DNA of 64,000 nt from Odontesthes bonariensis (taxonomy: Eukaryota; Chordata; Actinopteri; Atheriniformes; Atherinopsidae), in NCBI RefSeq assembly GCF_027942865.1, contig NC_134511.1:1698067-1762066 (forward strand), read 5' to 3'. The first letter of the stretch is position 1. Each line of letters opens with the position of its first letter. Made by a program: the position numbers and the translations under genes. This document shows, one piece after another, positions 23,901 through 36,300 of the stretch. The notes below the pieces were generated by a model. That model made no database searches and was not told the DNA's origin. It saw nothing but the letters and a program-made list of their open reading frames with translations.

Positions 23901-26900
23901 TAGCAGCAGTTTCCAGGTAAAAAACATCAGTCTGGACAGTTATTATTTGACATCTTATTTCTCCAAGTGTTTAGAATAGAATAGAATATAAAAATACTTT
24001 ATTCATCCCCCAATAATAAAAAAATATTAATATTTACAATGATTGTATTTTAACAACAACAATAATAATAATACAAATTCTAATAAAAATACTACTACTA
24101 ACTAATAATAATAATAATAATAAATGACTAAATAAATAAAAAAATTAAAAATCGGAGTTTGTGTCTATGAGTTAATATAGTTCTGAAAATAAATATTTTA
24201 ACATTAACATTCTACATGAAAACTACATCAAAATGCTGATGTTAAAAGTGTGTTTGCACAACAAATGTTATGGCACTTTCATTCATATGGCAGCACATTT
24301 AAAATAAAGCTAAATGCTAAAAGCTAAACACTACTTTTGGGTTCATTTTGGGATTCTGCGTACAAACGCGATTAATCGTGATTAATCAGGGAAATCGTGA
24401 TTAATTAGATTAAACATTTTAATCGTTGCCCAGCCCTAGTTTTGTAATCTCCGGTTGCTTCAGAGGTGTAAGTATGTAATGTCCCTTTAATCGGGATGGG
24501 GCAGCCCTGGGGTATCAGCCTCTGAAAAGCAGAAGCGTTGTTGTGGACACACAGAAAATCCTACCAAGCTGCCATTTTGGAGAGCACATGGTCTGCATCA
24601 TCCAGATGGGCAGAGTCGGCTCCAGGATGGCGACGCCCATGTTAGCAAAGCACAGAGAGCCTAGGGACAGACAGCAGGAACTGACGAGATCTGGACACAA
24701 ACAGCTGCTCCACAGAAATGATGTTTACATGTTGCATTCAAATGTACGAATCACAGTCCAACAGGTGAGGGGAAGTTTGTCACCTGCACTGATGAGGATG
24801 TACGGATCCTTCAGCAGCGTCAGTAATGGCGTCCCCTCAACACTCTGAAACACAGACAGAGCTTAGGTTCCCGGAAAGGTGATTTTAATGGGATTTAAGG
24901 TGATTTTAAAGGGATTTTAAGTGATTTTAATGGGATTTAAGGTGGTTTTAATGTGATTTAAGGAGATTTTTAAGTGATTTAAGGGGATTTTAATGGGTTT
25001 TAATTTTTATGATTCTGTGTTTATAAAATCAGGATTTTATTAGAGCAGAGCGACAGTCTGGAAATGCTTTCAGTGCGTGACTGTTTGGCCGTTAGCTCAC
25101 ACAGCTAACAGGAAGCGTTTGACCGTTAGCTCACACAGTTAACAGGAAGCGTTTGACCGTTAGCTCACACAGCTAACAGGAAGCGTTTGACCATTAGCTC
25201 ACGCAGCTAACACAAAGCGTTTGGCCGTTAGCTCACGCAGCTAATAGGAAGCGTTTGGCCGTTAGCTCACGCAGCTAACACAAAGCGTTTGGCCGTTAGC
25301 TCACGCAGCTAACATGAAGCATTTGGCCGTTAGCTCATGCAGCTAACAGGTAGTGTTTGGCCGTTAGCTCATGCAGCTAAGTGTTTATGTGGATAAAATG
25401 AGAGAAAAACATAATAAAGATCAGAAGCTGGAACAGCTTTGTTCATAGTTGTGTTCATGAGTTCAGAAAAAGGATCAAAAAGGGAAAAATAACAGAAAAA
25501 CATGGAAATGTGTTCAGAATCCAGTGATGTCATCAGTGATGTCACTACATGTAAATCAGGTGATTAAATCTACTCCCATCGTAAACTTTGGCTCAGACTC
25601 AAACTTCTTTATACAACAACTCGGCATTAAAAGATTTTTAGGAGCTTCTAAACTGCATTTGGTGAACTTTTTCGTACATTTACAGACTTTAAAGATGCAC
25701 AAAACCCTGAAAACAAACATCAGGAGGTGAACAGAGGTTTATGGACTCACCCCGGGAGAAATCTTTGAGGGCTGCAGGATGCAGAGCTGCAACGCTGCAA
25801 CACATAAACAGAGTTAGTTAGTTCTGTCAGTTAGTCAGGCGGCACCCCGGCCTCCACCTGCAGGGGGCAGCACCCTCACCACCTCCTACCTCCATCAAAC
25901 ATCGCAAGGAAGGCGAGGATCAGGAAGGGGGCGCTCTTCCCAACAAACTCATACATCACGCTGCCGAACGGAGCTCCAACTGAAACACAACACGTGCACA
26001 GATCAAAGAAAACCAGGAGAACGTTCACAGATTACAGGAATGTTTTTAACTGATTTACAAGAGAAACAATAAGAAAATGCATCAGGGTCAAAATGCAGCT
26101 TTTGTTGCAGAAGCTTTGATCTATAAATCTAACAAAAGCTAACAAAACAAACATTTCTTCAATGCAATTCAGAGATCATGTTTTGAACAATGTTGCTCTT
26201 ATTTAAAATAAGTGTTATGTTCACAAATTTATTTGTCAGTCAGTTAAAGCCATCATGTCTTCAGAAATTATTCAATAACTCGCATATAAAACAGGTTTCT
26301 AGGACTGGGAGGCAGAGCCTTCAGTTATCAGGCCCCTCTCTGTGGAACCAGCTGCCAGTTTGGGAGGCAGAGCCTTCAGTTAGCAGGCCCCTCTCTGTGG
26401 AACCAGCTGCCAGTTTGGGAGGCAGAGCCTTCAGTTATCAGGCCCCTCTCTGTGGAACCAGCTGCCAGTTTGGGAGGCAGAGCCTTCAGTTATCAGGCCC
26501 CTCTCTGTGGAACCAGCTGCCAGTTTGGGAGGCAGAGCCTTCAGTTGGCAGGCCCCTCTCTGTGGAACCAGCTGCCAGTTTGGGAGGCAGAGCCTTCAGT
26601 TATCGGGCCCCTCTCTGAGGAACCAGCTGCCAGTTTGGGAGGCAGAGCCTTCAGTTATCAGGCCCCTCTCTGTGGAACCAGCTGCCAGTTTGGGAGGCAG
26701 AGCCTTCAGTTATCGGGCCCCTCTCTGTGGAACCAGCTGCCAGTTTGGGAGGCAGAGCCTTCAGTTATCAGGCCCCTCTCTGTGGAACCAGCTTTTCTCA
26801 TTAAAACAGTTAGCATAGTGCTGCTAGCCGCTGTGTTTCCAGCAAAAACACAAGCTAGCAGAACTGACTCCTCCCTGAAAAACCCGCTCTGCTCTGATTG

Positions 26901-27262
26901 GTCAGATCAATATGTCACCAGCAGGCCTATCAAAGTTGTAAATTGAAAAATAAAATTTATTTAATTTTCCAGGAAATATGAAAAATACCAAAAAAACTAT
27001 TTTTCAAAAATAGTTACCGGCACAACATGAAAGTGGGAAAACTTGTGGGTCAAGACCTTCGAGGAGCTGTTTGATCATTTATGTTCATTGAGCTTTAGAT
27101 TATGGAGCTGAATGAGGGTTCTCACACAGATACAAGTACAAACAGAAGTGTGTGTGTTTATCTCACTCAGGACCCCCATCGCCAGTCCGCCGAGTGCGGC
27201 ACCCATCGCGATGCCTCTCTCCTCGTCATCAGTGTACACGCTGGCCAACATACCCAGACCTA

Positions 27263-27346
<84 letters not shown>

Positions 27347-30300
27347 AGTATATGATGAGACAATAAATGCTTACTTATAAGTAATTAAGTAAGTAAAACC
27401 ACTTTTCAAAACCTAGAATGCAAAGTGGTTTTCATAAAAACAGGGTTAAAAAATAATCAAGTAAAGCAAACAAAATGTAAATGCTTCTTGAGAAACAAAT
27501 TTTACTCAAGTTAAAATACTGAAGTATTCAAAAGTACAAAGTACGTTTTCTAATATCAGTACATTGCTGTATTGTTTTCTGAATGCTTTTACAGAACCAT
27601 GTAACCCTGAAACCACTTAATGTAGACTTTTTGCACCACTCTGCTACAGAATAGCAACAGCACGGCAGCTCTGAGCTAACAGCTAACAGCTCTGAGCTAA
27701 CAGCTCTGAGCTAACAGTGCAACAGTACGCGTTCATTCATTCATTGGCCGTAAAGTATCGGTGAAATAAAGACAGATAATAAACGGATATAAACAGATCT
27801 CCAGTGATCTAAATATCTTCCGAAGGACGCCGACTTTCACCAAACTGTTATCGGTGGGTAGATGAACGTATTTTATGCCAGAAATAAGGTCCAGGTTTAA
27901 AAAAAAATTAACTTCTCCTTTAAGAAAGATACTTATTTTATTCAGTTAATTTTATTATTTTGTATTAAAGTGAATTCCTGAATAATAATTTGTTTCACAT
28001 GTGTTCATGTCTCTCAAAAAAATATGAATCTAATTAAATTCAGGTTCGAGTCAAATAGTTAAAAAATCGTTTCACTCACAAAAAAAAGGGGCTAAAAAAT
28101 TCACCAGGCCAGAAAGGGTGAAGGCAATCGGGTCGGCCGGCCCTTCTGATGAGGTGTCCCTTATTTATTTTTCAGGGAGTTGGCAACCCTAGTTGGGACT
28201 CAGGTTTAAAGGTTCACGGATGTATTCGGGAGCCAGATTGTTGGGGGCTTTATATAATGGAGAGGAAGGATTTTTAACTGAATCCTGAATCTGACTGGAA
28301 GCCAGTGAACCAACACAAGAACAAGGTGATGTGGGATCTTTCAACTCTGAATGGATAACAGAGTCTTAAGAGAGTTAAAGAAGTTTAATCAAGACAACAT
28401 CCTGTTCTCTGAATTTGACCGCTTTCATTTATTCCCACGCTACTAAATAAGAACTTTAGTTTGTATGTTTTATGTCAGATTTTGCTTTTTAAAATAGTTT
28501 TCTTCATTTTCTTTTCTCTTTAAATGTTTTAAGGACAGACAGAATCACTGTTCCGTTAATATAAACCGCATCGCCCTGCAGGTCCGGGTATTTTAGCTGG
28601 TTTTTACACACATTTCCTTTCTCACAGCACATTTTGCCCCAGTAAAAATGTCCCTGTGGGAACCATGAAATCGTTTCAATAAATTCGATTTGATTCGGAT
28701 CAGTTCGATTTGACAAATAAAAACGAATGACCATTTCTAACTCCTTGAAAATATATCATTTTCTGTCTTTTTGCAGCGGAAATGAACTGGACTGAATAAC
28801 AGACTTAACATTTTTACCAAATTTCAATCGGCAAGTTCAGATTTTAGCTAATTATCATCGTATCATCGGCTAATAAGCTAACAGATGATTTTAGAAACCT
28901 GATTCAGAACTTTAGTTTCACTGTGACGTCGATATGAAGACGGTTTAAAGGGATAGTTCGTCTCTTTTGACATGAAGCTGTATGACATCCCATATTAGCA
29001 ATATCATTTATGAACATTGACTTACCCCCTGCTGCGTCCTGTGAGCAGAGTTCCAGCCGATTTTTGGCGTTCACAAAGGTAGTCCGGCTAGTTGGCTGGG
29101 GCTTGAAAAATAAAGCGTCTTGCTTCTCAAAAAAATATGCGTTCAAAAGAGTAGCCCCTTTCACACTGCCGAATAACCCGCGTTTAATCCGCGAATTTAG
29201 CGTGTCCGCTGTTGCGTTCACACTGCCGACCCGGGCTGCCGCGTCAACTCGTCTCGCCTTTCGACCCGCGTCGGACCCTAGTCTTTCTGCCGAGCCGAGT
29301 TTGATGTGAGTGCAATCGACGTGGGCGTGGCGTGCGGAGTTTAAAAGACAGAATGGACAGCTGATTCAGAACAACAGCGACAGGTGAGGACAAGTTTCAC
29401 TCTGTTTTAGCCTACATCAAGTTTGAGACATTTTTGAAGATGGCCAACTGGGGAGACAAGGAGGTCCGCGAGCTCCTCAGCCCCCGAACAGAGGACGTTA
29501 TTTACCGCCACATTTCGGGGACTATAGTGCTCTTGTATTCTCCGCATATGTTCTTCGGTGGCATCCCACGTTGTAACCATCCACACCCCGTAAAATAACA
29601 TCTCCATGAACTGCATATACAATTGCAAAAACGAGTCCTCAAGGTGTATTTAACCCTACCTCCGACGCATGGCTTGTGCCTACGTCAGTACACGCCCAGC
29701 ATTTTATGTGTTTCGTGTGACGCTCTGCCACTAGGCCACGCCCCCTGAACTCGGCTTCAGGCGACACGGGTCACCAACACGCCAAGCGTTCACATTGCTC
29801 GACGCGGGTCGAAGGTGCAATTTGGACCCGCTAAGGTAGCGGGTCGCAGTGTGAAAGGGGCTAGTGATACATTTGCATCAAAAAATCGTTTTGCATGAAA
29901 AAGTCAGACCTCACTTCGCTTGGCGCTATTTTTGCCTCCCTTGATATCAATGCGTCACGCCACCTAGCGATTGCTGCACCTGTTATGGTGTTTGCTGCTC
30001 GGAAGCGGGGGACTGCTCGGTCTGCACAGTTTACATTGGACGCATTGATATCAAGGGAGGCAAAAATAGCGCCAAGCGAACTGAGGTCTGACTTTTTCAT
30101 GCAAAACGATTTTGTGATGCAAATGTATTACTCTGTTGAACGCATATTGTTGTGAGAAGCAAAAGGCTTTATTTTTTAAACCCCAGCCAACTAGCCGGAC
30201 TACCTTCATCAACACCAAAACGAGGCTGGAACTCTGCTCACAGGACGCAGCAGGGGGTAAGAAGATGTTCAGAAATGATGCTGCTGATATGGGATGTTAC

Positions 30301-33300
30301 ACAGTCAAAAGAGGCGAACTGTCCCTTTAATGTAAGAAGTTACATCTTCAGAGTTTGGGAAAAGTAATGAAATTTAATTAATTTGATTGTAATTGGCTTG
30401 AATTGGACTGTTATAAAAAACAGATAAAACAGACACCTGAACTCTTGGATATGAAAGGAGCATAAAAAGTGAATTAAACTGGTCCAAGTATAGATCCCTG
30501 CTCGGTCAGAGGAAATATAATCACCAGAGGCAAACAAAGACTATTTTGGTTCAATGAGAAAGATGTAAAAGATAAAAGATAAGTTACACTGATTTATCTC
30601 AGCACCTCAAAGAGTTGTTGATGGTTGAAATTTTATCTTCTGACTCTAAATTTATCAGAAAAAAGTTCTGTTTTTTGTTTATATTTTCAGTTCTGATCAT
30701 CTTATCGCATTCCCGTGGGAGACTGTTGGAGAACCCTGAGGCAGAAGTCGCTGCCCTGATGATTACAGGTTTAAACGGTGTTTGTTGTTCCCTACCTGCC
30801 ACAGACGAGAAGGACGAGCCAATTCCCTGCAGAGATCGAGCGAAGAACAGCAGAGCGTAGGTCCCTGAGAAGGCAAACACTGACACAAACACACAAACAG
30901 AGGCGGTCGCACTCAGGGAAACTCAGAGGAAACATGCTGCCGTCAGCCGGTGTGAAACTACTCACTGATGGTGGACACGAACATGATGATGAAGCCTGCA
31001 AACATGGGGATGTGATACCCGATCCTGCAGAGGAAATCAGGATGAAACATCAGGGCTTCTGTTGACTACTTTATAACTAGGGCTGGGCAAGTTAACTCGT
31101 TATTATCGCGTTAACTTGTTGATTATTTAATGGCAATAACTATTTTATCGCGCAATAACGCAGGTTTTATTTATTTATTTATTAAAATTACAAAAGAATT
31201 TACCTTTTTTTTTGGGCCTTTAATGGATAGGAAAGTTCAGAGAGACAGGAAGCAGGGGGCAGAGAGAGGAGGAACAACATGCAGCACAGGGCTGTCGGAT
31301 ACGCTACGGACCACCCATGTTTTATTATTTATTTTATTATTGTAAAAGTCTGTTGCTCACAGGCTTTTATTCTGTAAAAGTCTGTTGCTCACAGGCTTTT
31401 ATTCTGTAAAAGTCTGTTGCTCACAGGCTTTTATTTTGTAAAAGTCTGTTGCTCACAGGCTTTTATTTTGTAAAAGTCTGCTGCTGTCTGCTGTGGAACA
31501 GGAAAAGAAAGTAATCGGCGGATCCACCAAACATGGAGAAGGGTACGGAACTTTTACTCGGCCATTTTCATTTTAAAGTTCTTCCAGACGGCGGAGTCGA
31601 CAGAACCAAAGTCATCTGTAAACACTGCCAAGTTGAATTGTCTTCTCAGCGTAGTAGTTCCAGTCTAAAATATCACTTAAAGGCAAAACACACAACTGAT
31701 AGCAGCAAGTCATTCAAGGAAACAGACAGTGGAGCGAGGCTTCTACATAAAAACTACAGAAAGATGCTGATGTTAAAAGTGTGTTTGAACAACAAATGTT
31801 ATGGCACTTTCATTCATATGGCAGCACATTTAAAACTAGAAATTTTGATGGGTGCCAATCTACTACCCGCCCTATAAAAGAAAAAAGTTTAGTTTAGTTG
31901 AATTTGAGAGTCTGCTGTCACATATAAACTTTGAATGAGGTCTCTGTGATGTCGTATGGCTGAGTTATGAGGCCTCCAAAATAAGGCAGTTTTTGGCATT
32001 TTTGGTTCATTAACTCATTGGCTGCCAGCCATTTTCAGTGCAGAGCCACCCATACTGCCAAGTGTTTTACAGTATTTTGACTGATTTTCCAAGACCCACA
32101 GAAAAGTGTGTCTTATGACTATGTACACACCGAAATTACCAAAAGAAAGAGTAGACTCTCTTCTTTCATCAGGAAAAAAAGTTTGTTTCTACCATTTTCA
32201 GTCCTTTAGTAATAGACAGTAGAACATAGGTTGGTTTCACCAAAAACAGCTGTTTTTGACCAAAAAATTGAGAAAACAAGCTTTTTTTTGTGCAAAGTAG
32301 CACTGCTGCCACCTTGCGGGTAATTTTGCCTGTATATTCTCTGTTTAGTGTTTACAAGACTAAGATTTAGTCAGTGATGGGCAGTAGCGTCACTACTTGT
32401 AGCGAAGCTACTAGTTTAACTACATTTCCCAGTAGCTTGGCCGTAGCGTCACTACTTTATGTATCGAGTAACGTCCCTGTAGTTAAGCTATTTTTTTTGT
32501 CAAGTAGTGACGTAGCGTCCACAAAAGCTACAAAATTTCAGGTCATGTCTGAGGAAAACAGCAGTTACCAGCAACACAACATGGTTTTGAACACAATAAA
32601 GTGAATGTCTGTTGAACGTCATGCGCAAGCTGCTCCCACTCGTCTGCTCGTGCCGCCTGCATACATACCGGTACTAACATAGGACCCATGCATTGCATAG
32701 CTACCCTGCGTGCATACAGTTGCGAGTGTAACCGGCGTGATTCGACTCTGGCTAAAAGTGTTCCTCTCTGCGTTGTGTTGAGAACAAAGTAACAGGACAA
32801 CCTCTGTAATGGAACAAATATATTCAAATTAAAGCCACTTCGCCGCCTCTCACACACACAGCTACTCAGCGATCTCAGAGACCAACTGACAGCGCAACTG
32901 ACAGGATGTGACATCACCAATAAGTTCCGGTAACGCAATAAAACAAAATAAAAATAGAAGCTCCCAATAAAAAATATTACAAAACAACTGAAATTAACAA
33001 CAAAATGAGAACAAGAGAAAAATGTATTTATGGTGAAATTAACCAAAAAAACTACATCATTACATTACATCGGTTACACGAGCATCAGCAACATTTGCAA
33101 GCAGAACTCGCAATGCATGCTCGCAGAACGAACAAGCCCGCCAAGGACCTGGGCAAAGCTAGAAGTCCAGTCAGTCTGTCAGTTATGTGTGTTTGTTGTA
33201 TGAAAAGATTGTCTGGCATGTGGCCTATAATGAAATTTAAAATATACTGAATGTACTGTATAATGAATTTGCCTGCGCTCAATAAAGTTTTATTTAATGA

Positions 33301-36300
33301 AGATATCTGTTATTTTAAATCAATCTGATATTATGTCGGTACAATGTAGCTTCTGATGTAGTGAACTACTTTTCCCCACATTTTTGTAGCTTAGCTCACT
33401 ACATTTCTAGTGGTGGTAGCTTTAGTGTAGTGAAGCTTAATTTATGGTTGAGTAGCTGATAGCTTAGCTCACTACATTTTACAAGTAGCTTGCCCAACAC
33501 TGGATTTAGTGACAAACTCCGCTAGATTGTTCCCCAACCCGCTCCGTTAAAAAACGCAATTGACGTCTATAGACGTCTTTGGCAGTCAGCGTTTTTTTTT
33601 AAATTGACGTCTATAGACGTCAATGGCAGCCAATGAGTTAAGTGCTTTTCAATCGATATTCCTAAGACAGGTCTGATGAAGACAGTTATGTAATTTTTAT
33701 CAAGGTAATGTTTAAAATGCAGCTTTTATGGCATTTTCAAAATGGCCTCGGTAAGTGCTTTTTAATGCATTTTCCTATTGCATTGTGGGTATTTTCAAAC
33801 TTCCCCTCACTATAAGTTTAAAGGAGAAAAGCAGATCAGATTTATAACATGAAGCTGTTATAACAGGGCAGCCATCTTGGCTCTGCCCTCATAAGCAGTC
33901 TGAGAACAGAGCAGGCTAACAAGGCGTTGCCCCGGTAACAGGAGCAGCTGCTGCTCGTCTGTGTTAGACAGAGAGCAAACTGACATATGTGCACACACTA
34001 TGGCTTCTTAAAATTAGACTAATTTTGACTGTAGCCTACTGTCTCGAACAAACGGTCGCTGTTCGAAAAGTGAATGCCGTATCCGAATAATTTTTTTAAC
34101 TGTCAGCGCCCCAAGAGAAGGCAGAAGCCAGCGGTGTAATTTTCATTCGGCTACCATGTGTGGCTGTTTTTTTATGGCAGTTTTAAAATCATTTTCAGAC
34201 ATTGATTTTATGATTTTAGGCGTTTATAATGGAAATGGAGAGGCGACCTCTGCGCTCAGAGGCAATTTGTAAGAAATCTGTGTGGCAGAGCTCAATAAGT
34301 GTGACTTTGGGTGAAAGTGAACACAAATGCTTACGTTTTGAAGTAAAATTTGCCCAGATCGGGCAGATATTTTTGACATGAGAGACATTTGTTTGAGGAA
34401 TTGGTGCAGTATCAATTTTTGAGTGAGAAGCAGTGGGAGAGACACCTCAGCTGAGATGTAGTCTACCTAAAACGTAAACTGCCGTTGTGTCAAAGCTGTA
34501 TAATGTATCAACAAACCCTTTGGTTCAGTTAAAGCCGAGAGTCTCCTGTCACATATAAACTTTGAATGAGGTCTATGTTATGCTTTATGGCTGAGTTATA
34601 AGGCCTCTAAAATATTTTTTCATTTCCAATGCATTTTCCCATCCGCAATTTTCCGACTTTTTCCCATTTTGCCAGAATTCCTTTCGACTAATGAGAGCCA
34701 AACGACATTTTACACCATTCCCGATCGATGCGCATGCAGCGGTGTGCTTTTTATGTCGGTCGGACCATCGCTGCCAGACTAGTAGCGCGCCGAACTTTAG
34801 GGTGGAAACGGAAAAATAAGAGTCTGGCAACAGAGTAAGATGTGTGTGTAAATGCCTTCGGCATTGGCACCCATAATAAAGCTAAATGCTAAAAGCTATA
34901 CACTACTTTAGAATTCATTTTTGGATTTTGCGTACAAATGCGATTAATCGTGATTAATTGTATTAAACATTTTAATCGTTGCCCAGCCCTAATTATAACC
35001 AATAAAACTCATATCTGAGCAGGACTTTCTCTGCATTTAAGGAGAAAAGATGGAAGGTGATACCTGTTGGTGAGCGGGCCGACAAACGGGTTGACGAGCA
35101 GCTGGACCAGAGCTTTGGAGGCAAATAACAAACCTACACGAACATTTTCCTCCTCGAGAAACATACTGTCCTGAAGACAAGAGGACTCCTGAAGGAAGGA
35201 AAGGATAGGAAAGGACAGAGAGGAAAGGAAAGGAAACGAAAGGACAGAGAGGAAAGGAAAGGAAATGAAAGGAGAGGAAAGGAAAGGACAGAGAGGAGAG
35301 GAAAGGAAAGGAAAGGAAAGGAAAGGAAAGGAAAGGAAATGAAATGAAAGGAGAGGAAAGGAAAGGAGAGGAAAGGAAAGGAGAGGAGAGGAAAGGACAG
35401 AGAGGAAAGGAAAGGAAAGGAAATGAAAGGAGAGGAGAGGAAAGGAAAGAGAGGAAAGGAAAGGAAAGGAAAGGAAAGGAAAGGAAAGGAAAGGAAAGGA
35501 AAGGAAAGGAGAGGAGAGGAAAGGAAAGAGAGGAAAGGAAAGGAAATGAAAGGAAAGGAGAGGAAAGGAGAGGAAAGGAAAGAGAGGAAAGGAAAGGAAA
35601 TGAAAGGAGAGGAAAGGAAAGGAAAGGAAAGGAAAGGAAAGGAAAGGAAAGGAAAGGAAAGGAAATGAAAGGAAAGGAAAGGAGAGGAAAGGAAAGGAGA
35701 GGAAAGGAAAGGAGAGGAAAGGAAAGGAGAGGAAAGGAAAGGAAAGGAAAGGAAAGGAAAGGAAAGGAAAGGAAAGGAAAGGAAAGGAAAGGAAAGGAAA
35801 GGAAAGGAAAGGAAGGGATTGCAAAGGAAACAAGGAGAGAGGATAAACTATGATGAAGATTGATGATGATGATTGATTAGGAGGTGGTCCTCCACCTACT
35901 GTTGCGTTGGCGGTCTCGTTGGCGGTCTCGTTGGCCTGCAGGTCCGCGGTCGGACTCATCGGTTCGGTTGGACCGGCGTCGGCGGCCTCTTGGGTCCGGA
36001 CCTCCTGCAGTCTGAAGGTGGTGTTGTCGAACAGCGACAGCAGAGCAGGGAAGGAGGGTGGAGGCGGCCGGGGGATCTGCTGTAGGTCTGCGCCCAGGAG
36101 CGCTGCACCGCCGCTGGGCGGGCTGAGCAGCGAGGGCTGGGCGGTCTGCGGCTCTGGGCTGGGATGCTCGATGGCGTAGAGGAAAGTCGGGATGATTGGA
36201 ACTGAGGGAAGAAGATGGACTGATGAAGAGTTGATCCTTCACTCTGTTTTCTCTGATGTTACAATTAAATGTTCAGTTTACAACGATAAATGACAAGTAA

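Larger units (their letters stand above)
31847..34870. mobile_element. 3-kb unclassified element inside the hAT copy
   Basis: The ends carry ATGGGTGCCAAT (31849) and its inverse ATTGGCACCCAT (34863-34874). Inside, a direct repeat of about 80 bp begins GAGAGTCTGCTGTCACATAT (about 31902) and recurs at about 34537. There is no transposase frame that I recognise, and no clear target duplication beyond one or two bases. Confidence 0.6.
31078..34991 (+). mobile_element. BED-finger hAT element, copy 1, split by a nested stack
   Basis: The left end TAGGGCTGGGCAAG is at 31078 and the right end GTTGCCCAGCCCTA finishes at about 34991. Flanks TTTATAAC (31070-31077) and ATTATAAC (34992-34999) are an 8-bp duplication with one mismatch. 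The frame from 31533 encodes [20 protein letters not shown] and a BED zinc finger (CKHCQVEL...YHLKAKH). Sequence matching the intact copy stops at about 31846 and resumes at 34871. What lies between is foreign. Confidence 0.85.

Noticed and set aside
35009..35959. Frames FLSFPFLSF (minus) and [11 protein letters not shown] (plus)
   Set aside because: Polypurine satellite; the minus frame only reads into the true exons at both ends.
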